DNA from: Mesorhizobium loti
GTDB taxonomy: Bacteria > Pseudomonadota > Alphaproteobacteria > Rhizobiales > Rhizobiaceae
NCBI RefSeq assembly: GCF_001510895.1
Contig: NZ_LPWA01000175.1
Coordinates: forward strand, 115,655 to 179,654
DNA length: 64,000 nucleotides
Direction of reading: 5' to 3'
Part shown: positions 1 through 9,119 of the stretch, piece after piece
Position numbering within the stretch: position 1 is the first letter of the stretch
How the letters are laid out: each line of letters begins with the position of its first letter
Program-made: the position numbers and the translations under genes
The notes under the pieces: model-generated
What the model saw: only the letters and a program-made list of their open reading frames with translations
The model's database searches: none
Told to the model about the DNA's origin: nothing

Positions 1-450
1 CGCCTCGGTCAGCAGCTTGGCCTTCGACTTGCCGAAGCCCATGGCGCGGCCGGAGCCCGACTGCATCTGGCGCATGAAGAATATCCACACGCCGAGGATC
101 AGGATCATCGGCAGCCACGAGATCAGATAGCCGAACAGCGAGTTGGAGCCGTCGGTTTCAGGCCGCGCGTTGATGGTGACGTTCTTGTCCTGGAGCCTCG
201 AGACCAGCGACGGATCGCCGGGCGAATAGGTCTGGAAGCCGTTGGCATTGTCCGTGTAGTTGCCCGAGATGCGGGCGCCGGCGATGGTCACGCTCTTGAC
301 CCGGCCGGACGAGACATCCTGCAGGAACTGCGAATAGGCAATCTCGCTGGAGGCGCCACGCGTCTGCGGCGTCTGGAAAAGATTGAACAGGGCGATGAGC
401 AGGACCGCTATGATCGCCCAGAGCGCGAGGTTGCGATAATTCGGATTCAT
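1..450 (-). CDS. ftsH: ATP-dependent zinc metalloprotease FtsH (N-terminal part, runs off the window)
   Basis: Only the first 150 codons are present; the gene continues beyond base 1. The start MNPNYRNLALW is followed by a first membrane segment (about residues 8-24), a periplasmic FtsH-type domain containing IAYSQFLQDVSSG and VTIAG, and a second membrane segment (about 104-125). The AAA ATPase and zinc sites lie outside the window. FtsH is the inner-membrane hexameric protease that degrades misassembled membrane proteins and some regulators. It sits 105 bp downstream of tilS in the same direction, the usual tilS-ftsH order in Rhizobiales. A GTCCGCGTGCGGAC palindrome (467-480) lies just upstream of its start. 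Confidence 0.93.
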   Translation of the reverse strand, partial: MNPNYRNLALWAIIAVLLIALFNLFQTPQTRGASSEIAYSQFLQDVSSGRVKSVTIAGARISGNYTDNANGFQTYSPGDPSLVSRLQDKNVTINARPETDGSNSLFGYLISWLPMILILGVWIFFMRQMQSGSGRAMGFGKSKAKLLTEA

Positions 451-555
451 CTATTGTCCTGTTGGCGTCCGCGTGCGGACCCACGATGGTGATGGAGGCT
501 TGGGCCTAACATAGGGAGAGCGCCTCCCCTTGCCAAGCATAACAGCGCGCCTCGG

Positions 556-1950
556 TTAAGCTTTCGCCCATGCTCCGCCGCGATCATGGCCGCGGAAAGG
601 CAACGGCGGCAGCGACGGCGCGCCAATCAGCGCGGCGACCGCCGCGGCGGCCAGCAAATCGAAGGACGGCAGGAAGCGGGCAAAAGGCGACACCACCGGG
701 ACGCTGGTCATTGGCTGCGGCGCATCACCGCCGCCAACAAAATCAACGCGTTCGCCGCCGCGCCACAGCGCGGGTTCGGCGGCCAGCGCCCTGCGCAGCA
801 GGCTCGCCGAAACACCGGCTTCCTGGGCAGATCGTTTGGCGGCGGCAGGTCCCACAGGCGCGATCACCAACCCGCCCGACCTGTCGCTCAATGTGATCCC
901 GCGCCGGCCGTCCCAAAGGGCCTGGTCCTGTGCCGGAACGGCGGCGGGCAGATTGCGCGCCTCGCGGTGGAGGAAAATGCCGGACCGGCGCGCATCGACC
1001 ACGGTCCGCGACAATGTGGCGCAAAGCGTCTCGGACCTCAGACGCTCGAACAGAGCGCGGGGGCGCGCTTCATCCGGAAGGAACGAGACGCCGCCGACCG
1101 TGGCGAGCAGGATGCGCAGCGCATAGACGGCCGCTTCGCTGTCTTCAGCGCTGGTGAAATCGCGATCGAGGCGGATGAGCCCCGGAGCCGGTCTGCCGGC
1201 AAAGGCGCCGATCAGCACGGCCGCGCGGCGGCCGAGTTCTTCGCGTTCGGCGGCCGCCTGTCCGGCCTTTGCGATTGCCTGCGCGAAGCGCGCCTCGCCG
1301 TCGGCGCCTGCAAGCGAGATGCGCATGCGCGGCCGCTCGAAACGCTGGTCGACATTGGTCGGATCCTCGATCCACCCGATACCGCGGCGCTTCAGCATCT
1401 CGCGCAATGCTGCCCGGCGCGTGCCGAGCAGCGGTCGGGCGATCCATGTGCGCCAGTCGTAGAGCGTGGCGGGCGCCATCCCCGCGAGGCCGCGGCCGTC
1501 GCGCGCATCCTCGTCGCTCGCGTCCTCTTCGCGGGCTTGCCGCATCAGCACCGTCTCTGCCTGGTCGTCGGCGGTGTGGCCGGTTACCACCACACGGATG
1601 CCCTCCGCTTCGGCCGCCTTGGCCAACAGCCGGTAGCGCGCCTCGCGCGCGGCGGCGGGCAGCCCGGTCCTCGGCTTGCGGCCGGACCAGACGAGCGTGC
1701 GATGCGCGATCCCGTGTTCGGCGCAGACGCTCGCAACGGCTTGCGCTTCCGCTGCCGAACCTGGTCTGAGGTCGTGATCGATCGTCACCGCGAGCAGCTT
1801 TGCCGCGGGCAGGGTTCGGTCGAGGTGATGCTTGAGGAGGAAGAGAAGGGCGGTCGAGTCGCTGCCGCCGGACACGGCTGCAACGGCGCCGTTGGAAAAG
1901 TCGAAGTTTGAGAAAAGGCGGTCCGAAAGGTCAGGCTCGGTGTCGAGCAT
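556..1950 (-). CDS. tilS: tRNA(Ile)-lysidine synthase TilS
   Basis: 464 residues. The PP-loop motif SGGSDS (residues 27-32) binds ATP, and TIDHDLRPGS and VTGHTADDQAET are further family signatures. The enzyme attaches lysine to C34 of tRNA-Ile(CAU), changing both its codon reading (AUA) and its charging. It lies between cpoB and ftsH on the same strand, a conserved alphaproteobacterial order. The C-terminal half is more divergent but open to the end. The length is normal for rhizobial TilS. A long open frame opposite it is a codon-composition shadow. Confidence 0.95.
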   Translation of the reverse strand: MLDTEPDLSDRLFSNFDFSNGAVAAVSGGSDSTALLFLLKHHLDRTLPAAKLLAVTIDHDLRPGSAAEAQAVASVCAEHGIAHRTLVWSGRKPRTGLPAAAREARYRLLAKAAEAEGIRVVVTGHTADDQAETVLMRQAREEDASDEDARDGRGLAGMAPATLYDWRTWIARPLLGTRRAALREMLKRRGIGWIEDPTNVDQRFERPRMRISLAGADGEARFAQAIAKAGQAAAEREELGRRAAVLIGAFAGRPAPGLIRLDRDFTSAEDSEAAVYALRILLATVGGVSFLPDEARPRALFERLRSETLCATLSRTVVDARRSGIFLHREARNLPAAVPAQDQALWDGRRGITLSDRSGGLVIAPVGPAAAKRSAQEAGVSASLLRRALAAEPALWRGGERVDFVGGGDAPQPMTSVPVVSPFARFLPSFDLLAAAAVAALIGAPSLPPLPFRGHDRGGAWAKA

Positions 1951-2001
1951 CAGCGCATGTCGCCCAAAGGTGGTCCCGGGTTTGGGACAGCGGCATGCAA
2001 G

Positions 2002-3156
2002 CTAGCACGATGCCAGCGCCTTTTCCTGCTTGATGCGTTCCTTGAGGGTACCGGAAACATCCGGATAGCGCTTGCCGATCTCGTTGAAGGTGGCGCAGGC
2101 CACGTCGTTCTGCTTGAGGCCGACCAGCGACACACCGAGCTTCAGCAGCATGTCGGGCGCCTTCTTGGCCTTCGGATACTCCTTGCTGGCGGCCAGGAAG
2201 ACCTCCGCAGCGTCGCGGTATTTCTGCTGGCCAAGCAGGGATTCGCCCAGCCAGTAATGCGCGTCCGACGCCTTGGCGTCCTTGGGGAAGCGGGAGATGT
2301 GATCGCGGAAACCCTGCTCGGCGGTGGGATAGTCGCCCGACAGGATGAACTGGTAGGAGTTGCGATAGAGCTCGTCCGGATCGTTGGTCGAGGGCAGTGA
2401 CGCCATCACCGTGCCGCCGGACTTGCTCTTGCCGCGATTGGTGCTTGTCTCGGCGGAAGGTGCTGCGTTTGCCGTGGCTGCGGGAGCTTGCGCTGGCGCG
2501 CCCGCCTGCGGATCGCTTTCTGCATTGACGACATTGCCATTCTTGTCGACCGTGATGGTGCCGAAGGTCTTCGGCGGCGCGCCGGTGATCACCTTGCCAG
2601 GGTCGCCGGTCTGCGACTCGACGATGACCTCGCCGACGCTCTTGCCGCCGCCGTCCTGCCCACCCGCATCGGCCGGCGCTTGCGTCGCCGGAGCATTGGC
2701 GACGTTGGTGTCGGTGCCGCTGCCGCCGGCACCCGCATCGCCCAGATTCGTGTTGCCATTGCTGGCATTGCCATCCTGCGGCGCGGCCTCGGATTTCTTC
2801 TGGCCAGTGGGCTTCGCGCCCTGCGAGCCGCCTTCGAGTTGCTGGAAGCGGAACTCGTTGTCTTCCTGCTGCTTGCGCATCTGCTCCTGCATCTGCAGGA
2901 TCTGGAAGTTGAGCTCCTCGATCTTGCCGTTCATCTGGCGCAACTGATCTTCCAGACCGGTCGTGCCGCCGCCGTCCTGCTGCGCCATCTGAGCCTGCTC
3001 AGTCTTCTTCTTGTCGCCGAAGATGCCGAGCGTCGGCAGATGGAAGGTGAACCCGCTGTCCGAGGATTGCGCGCTGTCCGCCGGGGCGGCAACGCTCGAT
3101 ATGCTTGACACAAGCAGCAGCGCAAGCGTGCCGCTCAGGACCGTTCTGAAATGCAT
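2002..3156 (-). CDS. cpoB: Tol-Pal cell envelope coordinator CpoB/YbgF
   Basis: 384 residues from ATG at 3156 (MHFRTVLSG), which gives a clean signal peptide ending near SSVAAPA (about residue 24). The frame is open further upstream but has no family content there. After the signal comes a short coiled coil (about 70-105: LEDQLRQMNGKIEELNFQ), a low-complexity Gly/Ala/Asn/Asp-rich linker, and a C-terminal TPR block starting at DELYRNSYQFILSGDY. CpoB is periplasmic, binds TolA, and couples peptidoglycan synthesis to outer-membrane constriction at division. It is the last gene of the tol-pal cluster, separated from pal by a hairpin terminator and a repeat, so it may have its own promoter. Confidence 0.93.
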   Translation of the reverse strand: MHFRTVLSGTLALLLVSSISSVAAPADSAQSSDSGFTFHLPTLGIFGDKKKTEQAQMAQQDGGGTTGLEDQLRQMNGKIEELNFQILQMQEQMRKQQEDNEFRFQQLEGGSQGAKPTGQKKSEAAPQDGNASNGNTNLGDAGAGGSGTDTNVANAPATQAPADAGGQDGGGKSVGEVIVESQTGDPGKVITGAPPKTFGTITVDKNGNVVNAESDPQAGAPAQAPAATANAAPSAETSTNRGKSKSGGTVMASLPSTNDPDELYRNSYQFILSGDYPTAEQGFRDHISRFPKDAKASDAHYWLGESLLGQQKYRDAAEVFLAASKEYPKAKKAPDMLLKLGVSLVGLKQNDVACATFNEIGKRYPDVSGTLKERIKQEKALASC

Positions 3157-3284
3157 TCTATCTCTCGCCGTGAAATCTGTTGGCCTGATGCGCCTTTCCA
3201 AATCGGAATGGGAGGAAGCGCCCTCGCGCTCATAGCAGGACGCGAGACTTCGGCCAAATTTTGTTTCAACCTGTCGCATACGAA

Positions 3285-3308
3285 AAAGGCGGCCCTGAGG
3301 CCGCCTTT
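3285..3308 (-). terminator. Hairpin terminator after pal
   Basis: A perfect 10-bp stem, AAAGGCGGCC (3285-3294) with GGCCGCCTTT (3299-3308), encloses a 4-nt loop. Read on the minus strand it ends in a T-rich tail. It lies in the 269 bp between pal and cpoB, so transcription of tolB-pal probably stops or is attenuated before cpoB. Confidence 0.7.
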
Positions 3309-3337
3309 CGTTTCGCGATGTTGTATTTTTGCCGCCC

Positions 3338-3420
3338 ACAGCGCCGCGCGTCGTCAGACGCGCAAAGGACGCTGTGGCGCTTATGATCCTTTCCGAAAAT
3401 CGATATCGATTTTCGGGGCG
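3338..3420. repeat. Palindromic intergenic repeat, family A, copy 1
   Basis: It contains the self-complementary CCGAAAATCGATATCGATTTTCGG core split over about 24 bp (3393-3416), next to GACGCGCAAAGGACGCTGTGGCGC. The same two blocks recur in opposite orientation at 21825-21950. This is typical of rhizobial RIME-like mosaic elements: non-coding, dispersed, and able to fold into hairpins. It sits between pal and cpoB. Confidence 0.65.
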
Positions 3421-3425
3421 GAGCC

Positions 3426-3932
3426 TCAGGAGCCGGCGCCGGAGAGCGTGGTGACGGCGCGGCGGTTCTGCGACCAGCACGAGATGTCGTCGCAGACCGC
3501 GACCGGACGCTCCTTGCCGTAGGAGATGGTCTTCAGGCGGTTGGCCGCGACACCCTTGGAAACCAGGAAGTCGCGGGTGGCGGCGGCGCGGCGGGCGCCC
3601 AGCGCCAGATTGTATTCGCGCGTGCCGCGCTCGTCGGCATGGCCTTCGATGACGATGGCATACTGCCTGTACTGGTTGAGCCACTGCGCCTGGCGGCCAA
3701 GCGTCGTCTGCGCATCGGCACGGATCGACGAAGAGTCGGTGTCGAAGAAGATGCGGTCGCCGATGTTGACGGTGAAATCCTGCGCCGAGCCGGGCGTGGC
3801 GGCGCCGGCGCCATTCAGGCCGAGATCGGCGGCGCTGTTCGGGGTCTTCTTGGAGGCGCAACCGGCGATGGCAAGAGCCGCCACCAACGCGATCATCGCC
3901 GGATTTCTGGTAAGTGCTGCGATACGGCCCAT
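3426..3932 (-). CDS. pal: Peptidoglycan-associated lipoprotein Pal
   Basis: 168 residues. A lipoprotein signal (hydrophobic stretch, then the AIAGC lipobox with Cys25 as lipidation site) is followed by a linker and an OmpA-like domain (about 55-165). Its signature is GHADERGTREYNLALGARRA, which holds the Asp and Arg that bind the meso-diaminopimelate of peptidoglycan. Pal anchors the outer membrane to the wall and is the partner of TolB. It belongs to the tolQRAB-pal block, although here a small four-helix-bundle gene separates it from tolB. Confidence 0.97.
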   Translation of the reverse strand: MGRIAALTRNPAMIALVAALAIAGCASKKTPNSAADLGLNGAGAATPGSAQDFTVNIGDRIFFDTDSSSIRADAQTTLGRQAQWLNQYRQYAIVIEGHADERGTREYNLALGARRAAATRDFLVSKGVAANRLKTISYGKERPVAVCDDISCWSQNRRAVTTLSGAGS

Positions 3933-4126
3933 GCCGCCCTCTCCTTAGCATTCGAGTGATTTCGTTGATCACCCAGTAACCACGTTTGGGTTAACCGGCA
4001 TTCAAGAAACACGGTTAATATTTGGTTTCAGGCCGCCGTCCTCGGCCGTTACGCGTCCACGCATTTACCAAGATCGACAATGCGCGCGGACCCTAGGCGG
4101 AAATGCGGCCAAAACATGAAAAAGGG

Positions 4127-4162
4127 GGAATTGAAGAACTGGAGAATTGAGGAATTGAGGAA
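4127..4162. repeat. GAATTGA-type short tandem repeat, left flank of four-helix gene
   Basis: Degenerate tandem units of the form GAATTGAAG/GAATTGAGG (GAATTGAAGAACTGG, then AGAATTGAGGAATTGAGG) lie just past the 3' end of the four-helix-bundle gene. The complementary series is found at 4549-4577 on its 5' side, so the gene is bracketed by inverted short repeats. This suggests the gene and its flanks moved as one unit. Confidence 0.6.
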
Positions 4163-4171
4163 ACAGAGAGG

Positions 4172-4548
4172 TCACTTCAACTTCTCTCTGAGGTTCACCA
4201 GCATACCGTAGATATGGACGTAGGACTGCTGCCATTCGTCGCGTTGCGCTTGTGTGATGTAGTCAAGGTCAAACGCATACGAGACCCACGTCTCCACCTC
4301 ACTGCAGGATCCCATGGCCATAGAAATGAAGCGTGCGAATTCGGCCTTGGAGTGAGTCTGTTTGGCGAAGCCTCAGCCAGATTGGCGCAAATCCCCTTGC
4401 TGGAACGACGCAGTTGATCGGCTAGTGCATATTGCTCGATTTTCGGAAAAGTCAGTGTGGTTCGATGGATATCAAGAGAAACCGCGTAGGCACGCTTGTA
4501 GACCTCTAGATCCTTTGCGCGCCTGACGTAGCCTGCCGCCTTCTCCAT
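4172..4548 (-). CDS. Four-helix-bundle (S23/IVP-like) protein, frameshifted in this sequence
   Basis: The start MEKAAGYVRRAKDLEVYKRAY and the ICANLAE motif match the 23S rRNA intervening-sequence protein family (TIGR02436). After LAE the frame is wrong. Adding one base near 4371 (GAGGCTTC to GAGGGCTTC) gives LAEGFAKQTHSKAEFARF and then MAMGSCSEVETWVSYAFDL to a stop at 4172, 125 residues in all, the family's usual length. As written, the frame ends at 4195 after 117 residues with a meaningless tail. The function of the family is unknown; members form helical pentamers. It interrupts tolB-pal, and its start codon lies inside the flanking short repeat. It may be a true pseudogene or a sequencing error. 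Confidence 0.75.
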
Positions 4549-4577
4549 TTCTTCAATTCTTCAATTCTTCAATTCCA
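4549..4577. repeat. GAATTGA-type short tandem repeat, right flank of four-helix gene
   Basis: Three units of TTCTTCAAT, the complement of ATTGAAGAA, lie immediately upstream of the four-helix gene's start. They are inverted relative to the array at 4127-4162. The last unit blends into the start region (GAAATGGAGAAGG), so the repeat supplies the gene's translation-initiation region. Confidence 0.6.
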
Positions 4578-4585
4578 CTCCCCCC

Positions 4586-5905
4586 TCACTCCAGCAGCGG
4601 CGACCAGGCCGGGTCCGACGCAAAATTCGCGGTCGGGATCTGCTGTTCGTTGCGGCCGGTGAGATCGACCGAAACCAGCTTCGGCCCGCCGGCGGAGTCG
4701 CGGAAGAACATCAGCACGCGGCCATTCGGCGCCCAGGTCGGCCCTTCCTGCTGGAAGCCGGAGGAGAGGATGCGCTCGCCCGAACCGTCGGTCTTCATGA
4801 CGCCGATCTGGAACTCGCCGCCGGACTGCTTGGTGAAGGCGATGAGATCGCCGCGCGGCGACCATACCGGCGTGGAATAGACGCCGTCGCCGAACGAGAT
4901 GCGGTGCGGATTGGAACCGTCGGCGCCCATGACATAGATCTGGGAACGGCCGCTGCCGCCGCCGCGGTCGGAGGTGAAGACGATCTGCGAGCCGTCCGGC
5001 GAATAGGACGGCGAGGTGTCGATGGCGACCGAGTTGGTGAGCCTGGTGGTCGTGCGGCTTCTCAGATCCATGGCGAAGATGTTGGAGTTACCGTCGTCGC
5101 GCAGCAGGCTCATGATCACCTTCTGGCCGTCGGGCGAGAAGCGCGGCGCGAACGTCATGCCGGGGAAGTTGCCAACTAGCTCGCGCTGTCCGGTCTCGAT
5201 CTGCAGCAGGTAGACCTTCGGCTGCCCGCTCTCATAGGACATGTAGGTGATTTCCTGCCGGTTCGGCGAAAACCGCGGCGTGAGCACGATCGAGCGGCCG
5301 TCCGAGAGGTAGCGCACATTGGCGCCGTCCTGGTCCATGATCGCGAGACGCTTCTTGCGCGCGTTCTTGGCGCCGGATTCGTCGACGAAGACGACGCGCG
5401 TGTCGAAATAGCCCTTCTCGCCGGTCAGCCGCTCATAGATCGCATCGGCGATGATATGGGCAACCCGCCTGGTGTTGGCATCGTTGGCGAAGAATTGCTC
5501 GCCGGCCATCTGCTGGCCGGCAAAAGTGTCCCACAGCCGGTACTGGGCGCGGATGCGGCCGTCGGCTTCCTTGCCGACGCTGCCCGTGACCAGCGCCTGC
5601 GCATTGATCACCTTCCAGTCGTCGAAACGCGGCGTGGCGTCCGGGCCCGAGATCTTCTCGATGAAGGCGCTCTTGTCGATCGGCGCGAACAGGCCGGACC
5701 GCTTCAGGTCGGCGGTGACGATCTCGGTGATCTGCGCGCCAAGCGCATCGTTGGACTGGAAATCCGTGATGGCGATCGGCAGCGGCTCCACATTGCCCTT
5801 GTTGACGTTGAGCTCGACGAGCGCCCAGGCCGGCAAGGTGGCTCCGGCCGTCATGCCCAGCGCCATGGCTGCAATCACCAGGAGCGGCTTGAGGAAAGAT
5901 CTCAT
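4586..5905 (-). CDS. tolB: Tol-Pal system translocation protein TolB
   Basis: 439 residues. A signal peptide (1 to about 28, ending near LPAWA) precedes the TolB N-terminal domain (VELNVNKGNVEPLPIAI) and a C-terminal six-bladed beta-propeller with repeated WD40-like PD40 motifs (FSPDGQKVIM, YSPDGSQIVFTSDRGG, WSPRGDLIAFT). TolB is periplasmic and shuttles between Pal and the TolA C-terminus, helping outer-membrane constriction during division. It lies 39 bp downstream of tolA. The full length matches family members. Confidence 0.96.
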   Translation of the reverse strand: MRSFLKPLLVIAAMALGMTAGATLPAWALVELNVNKGNVEPLPIAITDFQSNDALGAQITEIVTADLKRSGLFAPIDKSAFIEKISGPDATPRFDDWKVINAQALVTGSVGKEADGRIRAQYRLWDTFAGQQMAGEQFFANDANTRRVAHIIADAIYERLTGEKGYFDTRVVFVDESGAKNARKKRLAIMDQDGANVRYLSDGRSIVLTPRFSPNRQEITYMSYESGQPKVYLLQIETGQRELVGNFPGMTFAPRFSPDGQKVIMSLLRDDGNSNIFAMDLRSRTTTRLTNSVAIDTSPSYSPDGSQIVFTSDRGGGSGRSQIYVMGADGSNPHRISFGDGVYSTPVWSPRGDLIAFTKQSGGEFQIGVMKTDGSGERILSSGFQQEGPTWAPNGRVLMFFRDSAGGPKLVSVDLTGRNEQQIPTANFASDPAWSPLLE

Positions 5906-5944
5906 GTCTTCTCGCTTCTCTTCTTTGATGGTTCAGACGCCAGG

Positions 5945-7098
5945 CTAGAGGCCAAGCATCTCCCGTGGATCGAAGGTGACCCGGATGTCGTTCCAGATGT
6001 CCTGCTTGCCGGCGGGAACCTGCAGGCCGGCCACGTCGCATTTTTGCACCGCGCGCACGGCGCTTTCGTCGAACTGCCGGTTGCCGCTCGACTGCTCGAC
6101 CGATGGGCGGCCGTCGAGCTTGCCGTTGGTGTCGAGATTGAACCTGACCACGACGACGAAGTTCTCCGAGCCTTCCAACCCGACAGGCAAGGTCCAGCAG
6201 CCGCCGAGCTGAGCTTCGAGAGCCCCCTGCTCGGACTTGGAAAGCTTCTGGCCCTGGTTCTTGTCGCCGCCGAGCGAGGACTGCTGCGTCGAGCGCTTGG
6301 CGCCGCCGCCGGACGGCTTCTGCTTGTCGAGCAGCGCCGAAATCTCGTCGGCGTTGAACTGCTTCTCATCCGACTTCCGCTTCGAGGAGGCCTCCTTCAC
6401 CGGCATTTCCGCGTCCTTGCGTTCCGGCGCCTTGGCGCTCTCGGCCTGGGCCGGCTGCGGCTTCGGCCGCGCCTCCGCGCCGGCGCGGAGTCCGGGAGCT
6501 TGGCCTCGTCGGTCGGCTGTTCCTTGGCGATCGCCTCGGCGACGGCGTCCGGCTTCACCTCTTCCTTCTGGATGGCGGCGGTCGTGTCCTTCGGCGGCGC
6601 CGGAGTCGGCTCCTTGGCCGGCGTCGGCTTGGGATCAGGCTGCTTCACCGGCTCGGGCTTGACCTCTTCCTTCGGCGCGGGCGTCGGCGCCACTTCGGTC
6701 GCCGGAGTGGGCTTCGGCTTCTCCTGCGGCTTCGGCACGTCCTCGACTGCCGGCTTCTCAGCCGGCGTCGGCGCCGGCGGCGGCGCGGAGGTCTTCTCGA
6801 CCGGCTTCGGCTTGGCCTCGTCCGTCACCGGTTTGTCGGTGTCGACGGTGTTCTCGCCGACCTTCTGCGCGTCGGGAACGACATCCGGTCGCTTGGTCGG
6901 CAGCGGCGCCGGCTTATCGTGCATCACGGCCTTCTTGTCGCCTTGCAGCGTCTGCGCGACTGCTTCCATCGGCACGATGTCGACCGCAACCGACTCCACG
7001 TCGGAAGCCGGCATCGCAGGCGGCGAGGACAGCGTGAACAGCCCGAAGGCCAGCGCCACCGCATGCAAGATCACCGAAGAGGTGAGGCCGGTCCGCAT
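5945..7098 (-). CDS. tolA: TolA, cell envelope integrity protein (frameshifted in this sequence)
   Basis: The N-terminal part from ATG at 7098 has a membrane anchor (SSVILHAVALAFGLFTL) and a long Pro/Lys/Glu/Ala-rich domain. The C-terminal part ending at 5945 holds the TolA/TonB-like domain (LGGCWTLPVGLEGSENFVV and IRVTFDPREMLGL). The two parts are in different frames. Adding one C near 6480 (GCGCGGAG to GCGCCGGAG) joins them into 384 residues reading APAPEARPKPQPAQAESAK. TolA spans the periplasm and couples TolQR proton-motive-force energy to TolB-Pal. It is 7 bp downstream of tolR. The break looks like a sequencing error, because both parts are well preserved. Confidence 0.9.
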
Positions 7099-7105
7099 TT
7101 GGCGT

Positions 7106-7567
7106 CTACTGGTCCTGTTCCTGCAGCGAGATCAGGCCGATGTTCTTGTAGCCGGCGTCCTGGATGAGGCCCATGACCTTCATCGCGGCACCGTAGCTGG
7201 TAGCCTTGTCGCCGCGGATGAAGATGCGCTCGTCATAGCCGGTCTTGGAAATCGCCTGCAGCTTTGCAACCAACTCGTCGATCGGGATCTCGGTTTCCTG
7301 CAGGTGAATCTCGCCGGTGGCGCCGATTGTGATCATGATCGGCTGCGTGTCGGCATTCATCGGCTTGGCTTTCGTCTCCGGCAGGTCGATCGGCACGCCG
7401 ACGGTCAAGAGCGGCGCCGCGACCATGAAGATGATCAAAAGCACCAGCATCACGTCGACCATCGGCGTGACGTTGATTTCCGACATCAGGCCATGATGGC
7501 GGCCGCGCCTTCTGTGGCCGCGTCCGCCTCGCCCTATGCCACCTGCGCTAGCAGCAGACATACCCAT
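7106..7567 (-). CDS. tolR: Biopolymer transport protein TolR
   Basis: 153 residues. A cytoplasmic Gly/Arg/His-rich N-terminus is followed by one membrane helix (about 36-55) that begins MSEINVTPMVDVMLVLL. Asp38 is the conserved proton-channel Asp of the ExbD/TolR family. A periplasmic domain follows. TolR and TolQ form the proton-driven stator that energises TolA. The start could also be Met3. It sits 9 bp downstream of tolQ and 7 bp upstream of tolA, so these genes are surely co-transcribed. Confidence 0.96.
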   Translation of the reverse strand: MGMSAASAGGIGRGGRGHRRRGRHHGLMSEINVTPMVDVMLVLLIIFMVAAPLLTVGVPIDLPETKAKPMNADTQPIMITIGATGEIHLQETEIPIDELVAKLQAISKTGYDERIFIRGDKATSYGAAMKVMGLIQDAGYKNIGLISLQEQDQ

Positions 7568-7576
7568 GATCGTACC

Positions 7577-8287
<711 letters not shown>

Positions 8288-8596
8288 GACTACGTCCTTA
8301 AGAATTTTCCGGGCATCGCTGGCGGCTGGCCCATGGGCATCCCTTTGGTCCGATCGCGCGAAGCTTGAAGCTTGCGGGACAAGCCCCGAATGCACCGTTT
8401 CGCGGCCTTTTCGAGGCAAATATTGGTGAAAGGAAGGCGCACGAATTGCGCCGATCTTCACCAATTCCTTCATGAACCGTTATGGTTAAGGATGGGTTAG
8501 GATATGAAGCGCGGCGCATTGCCGCGCCCACCCGCCCGGCGCCATGCCTGGGCGCGGCTGGTTAATGCTCTAAGCCGAAGCCAGCGGGAGGTGAAA

Positions 8597-9069
8597 TCAG
8601 CCGCTCGCCTTCGGCATGAAGGCGGCAATCCATTCCTTCGGAAATCTGCGCGGCCGGCCGGTCTCGCCGATGATCGCCGCCTCGACCTTTGCCTCGACCA
8701 GCACTTCGCCGCCGCGTTTCAGTTGCTGCGCCATGAAGATGCGGGCACCGGAAATGTCCTCGGTGCGCGTGTCGATGGTGAGGATGTCGTCCATGCGGGC
8801 CGGCGAACGGAAGTCGATCTCCATGCGCCGGACCACCCAGACGATGCGCTCGCCATGCTTGCCGTCCAAAAGCTCGGTGTGATGGACTCCGGCGAGCCTG
8901 AGATAATCCGAGCGCCCGCGCTCGAGGAATTCGAGATAGCGCGCATGGTAGACGACGCCGGAAAATCGGTGTCGGCATAGTAGACCCGCGCCATCAGGCG
9001 GTGGCCGAACTCCGTCAGCGCCCCGGAAAGCCCGGCGCCGAGTGCCGCCGATTCACCATGATCGTCCAT
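8597..9069 (-). CDS. ybgC: Tol-Pal-associated acyl-CoA thioesterase YbgC (frameshifted in this sequence)
   Basis: The start at 9069 reads MDDHGESAALG and continues to ARVYYADTDF, the hotdog-fold signature with the catalytic Asp. There the frame breaks: the run TTTT near 8962-8965 should be TTTTT, which restores SGVVYHARYLEFLERGRSDY and leads to GERIVWVVRRMEIDFRSPAR. Corrected length is 157 residues, ending at 8597. YbgC hydrolyses acyl-CoA thioesters and is the classic first gene of tol-pal clusters. The whole corrected frame is well conserved, so sequencing error is more likely than loss. Confidence 0.88.
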
Positions 9070-9119
9070 CGCGCTTTCCTTTTCTCACCCGAACAGGCAG
9101 GTGTGTGCGCCGGAACCGG

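Noticed and set aside
586..1911. Long plus-strand frame opposite tilS
   Set aside because: Antisense shadow: very Arg/Gly-rich, no start context, and tilS has clear catalytic motifs.
6440..6500. Programmed frameshift in tolA
   Set aside because: No slippery heptamer or stimulatory structure visible, and the same kind of single-base loss occurs in many other genes of the window.
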